Assembly: GCF_005116465.1 (NCBI RefSeq)
Contig: NZ_SWBM01000010.1
Span: 1 to 64,000, forward strand
Origin: Robertmurraya kyonggiensis
Lineage (GTDB): Bacteria; Bacillota; Bacilli; Bacillales; Cytobacillaceae
Direction: 5' to 3'
DNA: 64,000 nucleotides
Part shown: positions 50,776-59,848 of the stretch, piece after piece
How positions within the stretch are numbered: position 1 is the stretch's first letter
Layout: each line of letters opens with the position of its first letter
The notes under the pieces: model-generated
Seen by the model: only the letters and a program-made list of their open reading frames with translations
Databases searched by the model: none
What the model was told of the DNA's origin: nothing
Translations under genes and position numbers: made by a program

Positions 50776-51615
50776 ATGAACAATTCAGTTGTGAAGATAG
50801 AGAATGTATCCTTCAAATATGAAGGGCAGGAACAATATGCCCTTAAGGATGTATCCTTTCAAATATATGATGGCGAATGGTTAGCGATTGTGGGGCATAA
50901 TGGCTCAGGGAAATCAACTTTAGCCAAGCTATTAAACGGGCTCCAATTTCCTGAAGAAGGTCGTATCCAAATAGGTGGTATCGACCTAACAGAAGAGACG
51001 GTTTGGGATATCAGAAAATTGATTGGTATGGTATTTCAAAATCCGGACAATCAATTTGTTGGAACGACGGTACAGGATGATGTGGCTTTTGGTTTAGAAA
51101 ATAACGGGATTCCCCGTGAAGATATGGTGGAGCGTGTTCAGAGCTCTTTGAAGAGTGTCAAAATGGAGCAATTTCTTGATCAAGAGCCGCACCATTTATC
51201 AGGTGGACAAAAGCAAAGAGTCGCGATTGCAGGTGTCATTGCACTGCGTCCGAAAATTATCGTACTTGATGAAGCAACATCCATGCTCGACCCACGTGGG
51301 CGAGAAGAGGTATTAGATACCATTAGAGAGCTAAAAAATGATCATCAAATGACGGTCATTTCCATTACTCATGATTTAGAGGAAGCTGCGAAAGCGGACC
51401 GAATCATCGTAATGAACGGTGGGGAGCTTTACCGTGAAGGTATCCCTGAAGAAATTTTTCAAATGGACGAAGAATTGGTGGGACTTGGGTTGGACATTCC
51501 ATTCCCTGTAAAAATGAGCAAAATGTTAAAAGCGAAAGGCATTCCTTTAAATAAACATTATTTATCTGAGGAAGAGTTGGTGACACAATTATGGACATCT
51601 CACTCCAACAAGTAG
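50776..51615 (+). CDS. ecfA1: EcfA1, ECF transporter ATPase
   Basis: 279 aa ATP-binding subunit of the energy-coupling-factor module shared by vitamin and cobalt/nickel S-components. Walker [10 protein letters not shown] (about 39-47), signature [10 protein letters not shown], Walker [34 protein letters not shown] at 50711-50716 may be the promoter -10. Overlaps ecfA2 by 25 bases. Confidence 0.95.
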   Translation: MNNSVVKIENVSFKYEGQEQYALKDVSFQIYDGEWLAIVGHNGSGKSTLAKLLNGLQFPEEGRIQIGGIDLTEETVWDIRKLIGMVFQNPDNQFVGTTVQDDVAFGLENNGIPREDMVERVQSSLKSVKMEQFLDQEPHHLSGGQKQRVAIAGVIALRPKIIVLDEATSMLDPRGREEVLDTIRELKNDHQMTVISITHDLEEAAKADRIIVMNGGELYREGIPEEIFQMDEELVGLGLDIPFPVKMSKMLKAKGIPLNKHYLSEEELVTQLWTSHSNK

Positions 51616-52460
51616 AATATCGTTACCAAGCCAATTCACCATTTGAACGTCTTGCTATTCAAAATGTCTCGATTGATATACCATCTGGAACGTATTTGGC
51701 CATCATTGGCCATACGGGTTCAGGTAAATCAACCATTTTACAGCACCTTAATGCGATTTTGAGACCAACCGAGGGTAAGGTTGTCATCGGCGATCGCGAG
51801 GTCACCAATGCGAAGAAACAAAAGAATTTGAAAGAAATCCGCAAACGTGTTGGGATTGTTTTTCAATTTCCTGAGCACCAACTGTTTGAAGAAACAGTGG
51901 AAAAAGATATATGCTTTGGCCCAATGAATTTTGGGGTATCAGAAGCAGACGCTAAGGTTCGTGCAAGAAGAGCGATTAAACAAGTAGGTCTTTCTGAAGA
52001 TATCCTGCAGAAATCCCCATTTGACCTGTCTGGTGGGCAAATGAGACGTGTAGCGATTGCGGGAGTGCTTGCAATGGAGCCTGATGTTATCGTCTTAGAT
52101 GAGCCTACAGCAGGGCTTGACCCTCGCGGTCGAAAAGAAATTATGGATATGTTTTATCAGCTCCATAAGGAAAGAAATCTATCGACTGTTCTTGTTACCC
52201 ATAGTATGGAGGATGCATCTCAGTACGCGGACCAAATCGTGATTATGCATCAAGGGCAGGTTTATAAAAAAGGTACACCTCGCGAGATTTTTTATTCACC
52301 AGAGGGTCTAATCGAGCTTGGCCTGGATGTGCCTGAAGTTGTTCGATTCCAACAAAAAATCGAAGAAACCTTCGGGACAAAACTCGCAAAAACATGTATC
52401 ACATTGGACGAGCTGACAGATGAAATCGAGCAGCTTTTTAAAAGGGGTGAGCCAAAATGA
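51591..52460 (+). CDS. ecfA2: EcfA2, ECF transporter ATPase
   Basis: 289 aa partner ATPase: Walker [10 protein letters not shown], signature [10 protein letters not shown], Walker [14 protein letters not shown] (canonical Glu where EcfA1 has DEAT). Pairs with EcfA1 as a heterodimer. Four-base overlap with ecfT. Confidence 0.95.
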   Translation: MDISLQQVEYRYQANSPFERLAIQNVSIDIPSGTYLAIIGHTGSGKSTILQHLNAILRPTEGKVVIGDREVTNAKKQKNLKEIRKRVGIVFQFPEHQLFEETVEKDICFGPMNFGVSEADAKVRARRAIKQVGLSEDILQKSPFDLSGGQMRRVAIAGVLAMEPDVIVLDEPTAGLDPRGRKEIMDMFYQLHKERNLSTVLVTHSMEDASQYADQIVIMHQGQVYKKGTPREIFYSPEGLIELGLDVPEVVRFQQKIEETFGTKLAKTCITLDELTDEIEQLFKRGEPK

Positions 52461-53254
52461 TGGAAAAAATGATTTTTGGCCGCTATATACCAGCAGTATC
52501 TCCAATGCATCGAATGGATCCAAGGTCAAAAATAATCCTTGTGTTCCTCTTTGTTTGTGTAGTTTTTATTGCGAATAACGCGATCACCTACGGGTTATTA
52601 GCGATCTATACGTTTTTAATGGTACTCTCCTCCAAGGTGCCGATTCGCTTCATATTGGGCGGTCTCAGGATTGTTCTATGGCTCGTGTTGTTTACCCTCG
52701 TGCTCCATCTCTTTTTCACAAAAGAAGGAGAAGTGCTATTTCACTGGGGAGCCATTTCGATTTATGAAGGTGGTCTAAAGCAGGGGATATTTATTTCCGT
52801 GCGATTCTTCCTACTGATCTTAATGACGTCCTTGTTAACCCTAACGACGACACCCATTGAGATTACCGATGGAATTGAAGTGTTGTTAAATCCTTTGAAA
52901 AAAATAAAGTTTCCGGTCCATGAATTAGCGTTAATGATGTCGATTTCCTTACGCTTTATTCCGACACTCATGGAGGAAACGGATAAAATTATGAAGGCAC
53001 AGACTGCAAGAGGTGTAGAATTTTCTGGCGGACCCATTAAGGACCGCGTGAAGGCAATTATTCCTTTATTAATTCCATTATTCATTGGCTCATTTAAACG
53101 AGCAGAAGAACTAGCTACTGCGATGGAGGCAAGGGGCTATCGCGGCGGAGAAGGCAGAACGAAGTATCGTCAATTGCGCTGGAGCCTTGTAGACACAGTC
53201 ATGCTTCTTATCCTAGCTGTCGTAACGGCGGCTTTAGTATTATTCCGTTCTTAG
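52457..53254 (+). CDS. ecfT: EcfT, ECF transporter transmembrane coupling subunit
   Basis: 265 aa, about five hydrophobic segments; the two Ala-Arg-Gly coupling motifs ([11 protein letters not shown] and [14 protein letters not shown]) that touch the ATPases are both present. ATGs at 52457 and 52460 are equally possible. No S-component gene lies here, so the module probably serves several distant ones. Confidence 0.94.
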   Translation: MMEKMIFGRYIPAVSPMHRMDPRSKIILVFLFVCVVFIANNAITYGLLAIYTFLMVLSSKVPIRFILGGLRIVLWLVLFTLVLHLFFTKEGEVLFHWGAISIYEGGLKQGIFISVRFFLLILMTSLLTLTTTPIEITDGIEVLLNPLKKIKFPVHELALMMSISLRFIPTLMEETDKIMKAQTARGVEFSGGPIKDRVKAIIPLLIPLFIGSFKRAEELATAMEARGYRGGEGRTKYRQLRWSLVDTVMLLILAVVTAALVLFRS

Positions 53255-53264
53255 GAGAGAGTAT

Positions 53265-54014
53265 ATGCAACGATATAAGTGTAAGGTCGCATATGATGGT
53301 TCCCAGTTCTCTGGTTATCAGATTCAGCCAAATCAGCGCACCGTACAGGGAGAGCTTGAAAAGGCTCTAGAGAAGCTTCATAAGGGTCAAGAGACAAAAG
53401 TATTCGCATCTGGCCGTACAGATGCAGGGGTGCATGCAAGGGGGCAGATGCTTCATTTTGATTCGCCCTTCTCGATTCCTGAAGAAAAATGGCCAGTCGC
53501 GTTAAATACACTTTTACCAGATGAAGTTTCAGTTCTTGAAGTTGAAAAAGCGGAGTCGGATTTTCATGCAAGATTTGATGTATCAGGTAAGGAATACCGC
53601 TATTTTGTCTACACTGGTAAAGTACGAAATCCATTTCGAAGACATTATGCGTATCATTATCCTTATACCCTTGAACTTGAAACAATCAGAGCGGCATCCC
53701 AATATTTACTAGGCACTCATGATTTTACGAGCTTCTGCTCAGCCAAAACAGAGGTGGAGGATCGAGTAAGGGAGCTTCGTGAAATTGAGGTTCTTGAAGA
53801 GGGAGACATGCTCGTTCTCAGATTTGTTGGAAATGGATTTTTGTATAATATGGTAAGAATTTTAGTGGGAACCTTGCTACAGGTAGGAGCGGGTGAAATT
53901 GCAGCAGATGAGATCCCGACCATTCTTGCTAAAAAAGACCGCATTTACGCAGGGAAAACTGCACCACCACAAGGGTTGTACTTGTGGAAAGTAGATTATG
54001 AAAATAATTCATGA
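53265..54014 (+). CDS. truA: TruA, tRNA pseudouridine(38-40) synthase
   Basis: 249 aa; catalytic aspartate D53 in [14 protein letters not shown], plus the FTSFCSAK and [11 protein letters not shown] motifs. Modifies the anticodon arm of many tRNAs. Ten bases after ecfT, GGAGAGT RBS. Confidence 0.95.
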   Translation: MQRYKCKVAYDGSQFSGYQIQPNQRTVQGELEKALEKLHKGQETKVFASGRTDAGVHARGQMLHFDSPFSIPEEKWPVALNTLLPDEVSVLEVEKAESDFHARFDVSGKEYRYFVYTGKVRNPFRRHYAYHYPYTLELETIRAASQYLLGTHDFTSFCSAKTEVEDRVRELREIEVLEEGDMLVLRFVGNGFLYNMVRILVGTLLQVGAGEIAADEIPTILAKKDRIYAGKTAPPQGLYLWKVDYENNS

Positions 54015-54041
54015 CAACCTATCCTGGTGTCAAATATGTTC

Positions 54042-54178
54042 TTGACAGAATGACGTCAGTGTTTTATCATAATATGGTATGTATTTTAATCCCACGATAA
54101 GCCCCGGAACTTATTGTGATGAAGAATATACGAATTAGAATTTGAATTTTGAAATGGACAATTTTAGGAGGGAAACTC
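54042..54178 (+). promoter_or_regulatory. rplM promoter and L13-type leader
   Basis: TTGACA (54042-54047), 17 bp, TATCAT (54065-54070). The leader includes CACGATAAG-CCCCGGAA-CTTATTGTG (54093-54118), a hairpin with a purine/cytosine-rich loop that looks like the L13 leader RNA known upstream of rplM in Bacillus, which is thought to sense free L13. Confidence 0.7.
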
Positions 54179-54616
54179 ATGCGTACAACGTTTATGGCTA
54201 ACGCTAACAATATCGAACGTAAATGGTACGTAGTTGATGCTGAAGGCAAAACTTTAGGTCGTCTGACTTCTGAAGTAGCATCTATTCTACGTGGTAAACA
54301 TAAACCAACTTTCACACCACATGTTGACACTGGTGATCATGTAATCATTATCAATGCTTCAAAAATCCACTTAACTGGTAAGAAGCTAACTGACAAGATC
54401 TACTACCGTCACTCTTTACACCCAGGTGGTTTAAAAACAAGAACAGCGCTTGAAATGCGTACAAACTACCCTGAAAGAATGTTAGAGCTTGCTATCAAAG
54501 GCATGCTTCCAAAGAATTCTTTAGGTCGTCAAATGTTTAAGAAATTACACGTTTATGCTGGAGCAGAGCATCAGCATCAAGCACAAAAACCTGAAGTTTA
54601 CGAACTTCGTGGATAA
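54179..54616 (+). CDS. rplM: 50S ribosomal protein uL13
   Basis: 145 aa early-assembly protein; [16 protein letters not shown] start aligns with B. subtilis, and [19 protein letters not shown] is conserved. ATG 54179 follows GGAGGGAAACTC; the in-frame ATG at 54149 has no RBS. Confidence 0.96.
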   Translation: MRTTFMANANNIERKWYVVDAEGKTLGRLTSEVASILRGKHKPTFTPHVDTGDHVIIINASKIHLTGKKLTDKIYYRHSLHPGGLKTRTALEMRTNYPERMLELAIKGMLPKNSLGRQMFKKLHVYAGAEHQHQAQKPEVYELRG

Positions 54617-54634
54617 TTAAGGGAGGATTTATAC

Positions 54635-55027
54635 ATGGCACAGGTTCAATATATCGGTACTGGTCGTCGTAAGAGCTCCGTTGCACGAGTTCGTTTAGTT
54701 CCAGGCAGCGGCAAAATTACGATCAACGATCGTGACGTAACAGATTACATTCCATTCGAAGCACTACGCGAAGTAGTGAAGCAACCATTAAACGCTACTG
54801 AAACTCTTGGTAGCTATGATGTTCTTGTTAACGTTAAAGGTGGAGGTTACACTGGTCAAGCTGGCGCTATCCGCCACGGTATCGCTCGTGCGCTACTTCA
54901 AGTTGACCCAGAATACCGTCCAACACTTAAGCGTGCAGGATTATTAACTCGTGACGCTCGTATGAAAGAACGTAAGAAATACGGTCTTAAAGGCGCTCGT
55001 CGTGCACCTCAGTTCTCAAAACGTTAA
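54635..55027 (+). CDS. rpsI: 30S ribosomal protein uS9
   Basis: 130 aa; C-terminal tail SKR touches P-site tRNA. Complete and intact. Its last 17 codons (54977-55027) are repeated exactly at 61525-61575 at the far end of the island, so the 3' end of this gene has served as an integration target and was restored on insertion. Confidence 0.98.
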   Translation: MAQVQYIGTGRRKSSVARVRLVPGSGKITINDRDVTDYIPFEALREVVKQPLNATETLGSYDVLVNVKGGGYTGQAGAIRHGIARALLQVDPEYRPTLKRAGLLTRDARMKERKKYGLKGARRAPQFSKR

Positions 55028-55037
55028 TTTTACGTTT
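54977..55037 (+). repeat. Left direct repeat (attL-like) in rpsI
   Basis: 61 bp identical to 61525-61585: 17 rpsI codons including stop plus ten downstream bases. Similarity continues with two mismatches to 55051/61599. Confidence 0.95.
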
Positions 55038-55042
55038 ACGAA

Positions 55043-55075
55043 GGCTCTCAACCGATTCGGTTGGGGGTCTTTTTT
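55043..55075 (+). terminator. rpsI terminator (island side)
   Basis: GGCTCTCAACC-GATTC-GGTTGGGGGTC plus six T. The loop-proximal stem differs from the terminator at 61591-61623 while the base is shared, so the two ends carry different terminators. Confidence 0.9.
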
Positions 55076-55113
55076 ATGTTTAAAACGTACTTTTAACCAC
55101 TGCTGACCGCCAG

Positions 55114-55284
55114 TTATAGCACGATATACTTTTGGAATTTTGAAGCGGTTTGCACTTTAAGGATAGTGGTTACGTGTATCTTTTGAATATAAGTGTGCCC
55201 TAACCGCTCTTTTACCATTTTGATGCTTGCACCTGCTTCAAATGATCATTTGTGAGTGAATTTTAATCCTGATGAATGAGAACC
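55114..55284 (-). pseudogene. Decayed tyrosine recombinase (integrase) C-terminus
   Basis: Read on the minus strand, one frame gives EAGASIKMVKERLGHTYIQ (55183-55239), the hallmark of phage/ICE-type integrases, followed by an HVT...TASKF tail that stops at 55114. Upstream in frame SSGLKFTHK resembles the HGLRHTH box with its arginine replaced, then a stop codon interrupts before SFEAG. The segment that should carry the catalytic tyrosine between IQ and HVT is missing. So it is a nonfunctional remnant about 80 bp from the left repeat, pointing toward it as active integrases do. Too short and broken to appear as a normal open frame. The remaining bases of the gap (55285-55499) hold nothing else I can identify. 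Confidence 0.8.
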
Positions 55285-55499
55285 ACCTTTTCATTTGATA
55301 AACAGAATCTGCAGGTTCCGTTAAATTAGGCTCTTGTATTAGTAACGATACCCATCTATTCTACATAATTTGTTGATGAGTATTCGAAATATTTAATCAA
55401 TGTGGCAATCTGGAGTACAGTTCTTTTTCGGTTTACATTGGCTGTTTTCCGTTTCAAGTTGCTGGCATAGCTTTTTAATTTGTTTGAGGAGGAAAAGAA

Positions 55500-55775
55500 A
55501 TGAATGATTACCAAAATGAACTCCAAATGTTGAATGTCGGTGATTTCCAAGCGACTCAGGCAATCCCTTGGGATCAAAATCAGTACTATACCGATCAGGA
55601 TCGACTGTTCATTGGTACAGGATTTGGTTTTGGTCGCTGCTTTAGTTGCTTTAACTGTTTTAACTGCTTTAGTTGCTTCCGTTGCTCTAACTGTTTTAGT
55701 TGTTCTCGTTGCTCAAATTGCTCCAGATGCGGTGGCGGTGGCCGTTGTGGTGGTGGCGGTCGCTGCGGAGGTTGA
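55500..55775 (+). CDS. Azole-peptide precursor, heterocycloanthracin/sonorensin-like
   Basis: 91 aa. A leader of about 46 residues (MNDYQNELQMLNVGDFQATQ..., acidic and Gln-rich) precedes a core with 13 cysteines: C47 to C77 every third residue, then C83 and C89 in GGGGRC spacers, so all 13 keep the same register modulo 3. Serines fall between several cysteines. This fits the heterocycloanthracin/sonorensin family of thiazole/oxazole-modified bacteriocin precursors, whose Cys (and Ser/Thr) are cyclised to azoles. GAGGAGGAAAAG lies just upstream. Which residues are converted, and leader cleavage site, cannot be read from sequence. Overlapping frames here are shadows of the repeat. Confidence 0.88.
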   Translation: MNDYQNELQMLNVGDFQATQAIPWDQNQYYTDQDRLFIGTGFGFGRCFSCFNCFNCFSCFRCSNCFSCSRCSNCSRCGGGGRCGGGGRCGG

Positions 55776-55810
55776 GGCAACTAAGTTAGTTAATAGTTTA
55801 GTTTTCAATT

Positions 55811-55847
55811 TGCGAAGGTCCACTGCAATGTTGCAGGGGACCTTCGC
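55811..55847 (+). other. Hairpin between precursor and maturation genes
   Basis: GCGAAGGTCC (55812-55821) pairs with GGACCTTCGC (55838-55847), and CTGCA with TGCAG inside, with an ATGT loop. The stem is strong but no T-tract follows, so it may shield the 3' end of the precursor mRNA or only partly stop transcription, giving more precursor than enzyme. Confidence 0.65.
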
Positions 55848-55940
55848 TATGAGATAAGACATAACGGACAAATTGCTATACATACGATGGTAGTGGAAGT
55901 TAATGCTCATTTATGGTCACAAGGGGTAAGGAGGAGAGAG

Positions 55941-57884
55941 ATGGCAAATTTGAACCCTTCTACGCGTCTAAAAGTGAAAAGGGACACGTTTTATCTCCCT
56001 GAAGCAAACAGAGGTGTGTATTTTCGAAACAACTTAAGTTCATTCCGTATCGAAGGCAGTGGGATCGAACTGTGGGTTGAAAAGTTGTTACCGATGTTCA
56101 ATGGGGAGAATACCTTAGGGCATTTGACTAATGGATTGCCAGTCCCACACCGAGATCGAGTATATGAAATTGCAGAAGTGCTGTATGCGAATGGGTATGT
56201 TCGAGATTTAAACCAGGACCTTCCGCATCAATTGTCGGATTATCAGCTTAAAAAGTATGCATCCCAAATTGAATTTGTGGATAATTTAGTTGGTTCTGGG
56301 GCGGCGCGTTTTCAAAGCTTTCGTCAGGCTAAAGTATTGGCAGTTGGCTCGGGTCCTATTCTAAATTCATTGGTTAATTCATTGGTTGATTCCGGTTTGT
56401 CTAAGGTCCAAGTGCTAATCACAGACGAGGTTCCAACCAATAGGCAGAGGTTAAAAGAACTCGTAGATCATGCACGGAAAAAAGACCCAGAAGTTGACCT
56501 ACAGGAGGTTCCGCAAAAGAATGAAGGTTGGAGAGAAATAGTGAAGCATTTTGATTCGATTTTGTATCTGAGTCAGAAGGGAGAACTAGAGGAACTTAGG
56601 GAACTTCATAAAGTTTGCAGGGAAGAGAAGAAAATGTTTCTCCCTGCCATTTGCCTTCAGCAGGTAGGCATTGCAGGTCCATTAGTACATCCAGATTCCG
56701 AGGTGTGTTGGGAGACAGCATGGCGCCGTTTGCACCAATCTGTCTTATATAAAAACGAGCTATCCCCTGCCTTCTCTGCCACTCCGGGATCGATGTTAGC
56801 CAATGTGATCGTATTTGAACTCTTTAAAGAGTTTACAGGAGTTTTGGAATTGGAACAGAAGAATCGGATTTATCTTTTGGATTTGGTTACATTAGAGGGC
56901 AACTGGCATTCGGTATTGCCCCATCCACTAGTGACAAACAGTATATCTGCTGAATGGGTTGAAGATGTAGATAACCGTCTCCAAGTTGGCTTAGAGAAGG
57001 TGGAGTCAGGTGAATTACTTGTTTATTTCAACCAGTTGACATCAGAGGAATCAGGAATTTTTCATATTTGGGAGGAGGAAAATTTAAAACAGCTTCCGTT
57101 ATCTCAGTGCCGCGTTCAGACAGTTGACCCTTTGTCACAGGGACCAGCTGAGCTGTTGCCAGACATTGTCTGTTCAGGTTTGACTCATGAGGAAGCGCGA
57201 AGAGAAGCAGGCTTGGCTGGGATTGAAACGTATGTTTCGCGAATGGCCAGTTTGATTGTTAATACTCTGCCACCAAATAAAAAACTGAACGGGAGTAGAG
57301 TGGTACCGGATGAAATTGTCGGGGTTGGAGCCGGTGAATCGTTTGTGGAAGGTGTTGGTCGCGGGCTGCAAAAGTGTTTGGCAGAGGAGCTTAGCAAGCA
57401 ACAGATTAATCAAAAGTATTCTGTTTCTCGAGTACAGTTGAGTTATATAGAAGATGAGAGATGCCGGTTCTATTTAAACGCACTGACTACGATGCAAGGA
57501 GCACCCATTATCGGAACAGGAAAGGAAGTATTCGGTTTTCCTGTAGTATGGGTAGGTACGAAAGATGGATGGTATGGCAGTGCAGATTTAAATATAACAA
57601 TGGCGTTACGGAAGGCATTACAGCAGGCACTTATGAAAGTGCAAAACAAATCGGATTCTACCTGTGAGGTAACATCCATACTTTTGGAAGAGAAGATCCC
57701 GGTTAGTCTTAACATTCCTGCGTGTGAAGAGAGGATACAGGCGGACATCCTACAAGGAGCCATGGAAATATTGAATCGGAACGGAAAACGGGTCTTAGTA
57801 TTTGAATCAGAGATTGAACCTGTTTTTAAAGAGCAACTAGACGGAGTGTTTGGTGTTTTGCTGCGAGAGGAGGATTCACATTGA
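55941..57884 (+). CDS. ThiF-like azole-peptide maturation protein
   Basis: 647 aa from ATG 55941, which has an ideal AAGGAGGAGAGAG upstream; the frame stays open to 55887 but without RBS. The N-terminus (10-110) resembles a leader-peptide-recognition winged helix, VLAVGSGPILNSLVNSLVDSG (near 130-150) is a degenerate Rossmann/E1-like nucleotide loop, and the last 200 residues look YcaO-like but lack the catalytic glutamates. This matches the 'putative thiazole-containing bacteriocin maturation protein' (ocin ThiF-like) family, thought to present the precursor to the cyclodehydratase. Overlaps the next gene by four bases. Family assignment from memory. Confidence 0.75.
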   Translation: MANLNPSTRLKVKRDTFYLPEANRGVYFRNNLSSFRIEGSGIELWVEKLLPMFNGENTLGHLTNGLPVPHRDRVYEIAEVLYANGYVRDLNQDLPHQLSDYQLKKYASQIEFVDNLVGSGAARFQSFRQAKVLAVGSGPILNSLVNSLVDSGLSKVQVLITDEVPTNRQRLKELVDHARKKDPEVDLQEVPQKNEGWREIVKHFDSILYLSQKGELEELRELHKVCREEKKMFLPAICLQQVGIAGPLVHPDSEVCWETAWRRLHQSVLYKNELSPAFSATPGSMLANVIVFELFKEFTGVLELEQKNRIYLLDLVTLEGNWHSVLPHPLVTNSISAEWVEDVDNRLQVGLEKVESGELLVYFNQLTSEESGIFHIWEEENLKQLPLSQCRVQTVDPLSQGPAELLPDIVCSGLTHEEARREAGLAGIETYVSRMASLIVNTLPPNKKLNGSRVVPDEIVGVGAGESFVEGVGRGLQKCLAEELSKQQINQKYSVSRVQLSYIEDERCRFYLNALTTMQGAPIIGTGKEVFGFPVVWVGTKDGWYGSADLNITMALRKALQQALMKVQNKSDSTCEVTSILLEEKIPVSLNIPACEERIQADILQGAMEILNRNGKRVLVFESEIEPVFKEQLDGVFGVLLREEDSH

Positions 57885-59827
57885 GTTCCTTCGTGTTGAT
57901 TGTCGGAGAGGGGGTGCTGGCAGACCTTGTAAGTAAAGAACTGTCTGCACACCATCTAGTTATTCGTAAGTCCAATTTTGAGGAAGGAGTTCCAAGAAAT
58001 ATTGATTTGGCCCTTTTTTTGGATGATGGTTGGGAACCCTCTTTTCATCAAAAGGCGGAAGAAGTGTTAGGAAAGACTGGTACTCCCTGGCTCAGAGGCT
58101 TCGTTTCATTTGGAGAAGGCGTGGTTGGTCCACTTGTACGACCGGGTGTAGCAGGTTGCTCTCAATGTGTGGACATGAGAAGGTTTATGGGAGGACGCGA
58201 CCGCACAGAGATGCGGGAGGTGCAACAGAAGCTGGCTGTGGCCGGAGGAATGGGGCGTGACCCATGGGCTTCAAATTCAGGAATTTTGCAAATGTCTTAC
58301 CTGATTGGGGTTGAGGTACTGAAATTATTACAAGGTGAACAGGCTTATTCGGAAGGTAAGGTATATCTTATAGACTTGAAAACACTGAAGAGCTCATGGC
58401 ATTCTTTTCTGCCAAACCCGTTGTGTCCGGTCTGTGGTCGATTAACAGAGGATTCACAGACATTAGCCCGAATTTCACTGCAGCCAAGTCCGAAAACTAG
58501 TTCCAACAGTTTCCGCTGCCGTCCGTTGGATGAGATGAAAAAAGTCCTTATCAAAGACTATCTGGATAATCGCACTGGCCTTTTGAATAGTAAAATGTAT
58601 GACCTAGTGACTCCATTTGCTGATGCGAGTGTCAATCTGCCTATGATAGCCGGGGACGAGGGGACGGCTGGCCGGACGCATTCATACGCAGAAAGTATGT
58701 TGACAGCCATTTTAGAGGGATTGGAGCGGCACTGCGGTTTAGAGCCACGTGGCAAACGGACAGCAATCCATGATAGTTTTCGTAACCTGGAAAATCAAGC
58801 TCTTAACCCATTGAAGGTAGGCGTACACGCAAACGAACAATATGCGCAGCCTGGTTTTCCATTTAAATCGTTTGATCCTGACCGTTCTATTAATTGGGTA
58901 TGGGGTTATTCGTTGTTAGAAGAGCGTCCAATTCTGGTTCCAGAGCTCCTTGCCTACTATAGTGTTGGATGTGGGTCACAGGGTTTTATCTATGAAACTT
59001 CCAATGGATGTGCGCTAGGGGGAAGTTTAGAGGAGGCCATTTTCTATGGAATTATGGAGGTGGTCGAGCGTGATTCATTCCTGATGACTTGGTACGCGAA
59101 GCTGAACCTTCCGCGACTGGATCCTTTTACAGCTGACGACGAAGAGTTGGAATTAATGATCGAACGGATGCGAGCGGTTGCTGGGTATGAATTGTATTTG
59201 TATAACTCCACGATGGAACATGGGATTCCAAGTATTTGGGCACTGGCTAAAAACAGAAAGGAAAAGGGATTGAATCTCATCTGTGCGGCCGGAGCACATC
59301 TGGATCCGATACGGGCGGTGAAAAGCGCGGTTCACGAGCTTGCTGGCATGATGCTGAACCTTGATGAAAAATTTGAGGCGAACCAGGAGGAGTATGAAAG
59401 AATGCTATATGATTCTTCCCTGGTGCGGCAGATGGATGACCATGGCATGCTGTACGGATTGCCACAAGCAGAAGAGCGCCTAAGCTTTTTGCTTGACGAC
59501 AATGGCCCAATGCGAACTTTTAAAGAAGAGTTTAAGTGGAAGTCGAATCATATGGATCTTACCGATGATTTGCAAGATATCCTTAAGGTGTTCCGTCAGC
59601 GGAACCTTGATGTAATCATAGTAGACCAGACGGCACCGGAAACGATACGAAACGGATTGTATTGCGTAAAAGTACTGATTCCGGGGATGCTGCCGATGAC
59701 ATTCGGGCATCACCTGACCCGACTGACAGGGCTTGAGAGGGTATTCCGGGTCCCTATGGAGCTTGGGTATACGAATAAACCATTGACACCAGAACAACTC
59801 AATCCACATCCGCATCCGTTTCCTTAA
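57881..59827 (+). CDS. Fused cyclodehydratase / YcaO azoline-forming protein
   Basis: 648 aa, TTG start inside the preceding stop, GAGAGGAGG upstream. Residues 1-200: cyclodehydratase C-type domain with a zinc site C93xxC96 and C182xxC185. Residues about 215-648: YcaO (SagD-type) domain, with nucleotide motifs LEGLERHCG (279-286) and SLEEAIFYGIMEVVERD (382-398), ending in HPHPFP, the PxPxP tail needed for activity in azoline-forming YcaO enzymes. With ATP it should convert core Cys (and Ser/Thr) to azolines. The C and D functions on one chain are common in this family. Confidence 0.88.
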   Translation: MSSFVLIVGEGVLADLVSKELSAHHLVIRKSNFEEGVPRNIDLALFLDDGWEPSFHQKAEEVLGKTGTPWLRGFVSFGEGVVGPLVRPGVAGCSQCVDMRRFMGGRDRTEMREVQQKLAVAGGMGRDPWASNSGILQMSYLIGVEVLKLLQGEQAYSEGKVYLIDLKTLKSSWHSFLPNPLCPVCGRLTEDSQTLARISLQPSPKTSSNSFRCRPLDEMKKVLIKDYLDNRTGLLNSKMYDLVTPFADASVNLPMIAGDEGTAGRTHSYAESMLTAILEGLERHCGLEPRGKRTAIHDSFRNLENQALNPLKVGVHANEQYAQPGFPFKSFDPDRSINWVWGYSLLEERPILVPELLAYYSVGCGSQGFIYETSNGCALGGSLEEAIFYGIMEVVERDSFLMTWYAKLNLPRLDPFTADDEELELMIERMRAVAGYELYLYNSTMEHGIPSIWALAKNRKEKGLNLICAAGAHLDPIRAVKSAVHELAGMMLNLDEKFEANQEEYERMLYDSSLVRQMDDHGMLYGLPQAEERLSFLLDDNGPMRTFKEEFKWKSNHMDLTDDLQDILKVFRQRNLDVIIVDQTAPETIRNGLYCVKVLIPGMLPMTFGHHLTRLTGLERVFRVPMELGYTNKPLTPEQLNPHPHPFP

Positions 59828-59848
59828 GAAGTGATTAGGAGGTAGAGG

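Noticed and set aside
55534-55857. A 107-codon Ala/Val-rich frame overlapping the precursor
   Set aside because: It is a frame-shifted reading of the TGC-rich core repeat, without RBS; the Cys-rich frame has the RBS and family features.
57470-57955. A 161-codon minus-strand frame inside the ThiF-like gene
   Set aside because: It is antisense to a well-supported gene, has no recognisable motif or RBS.
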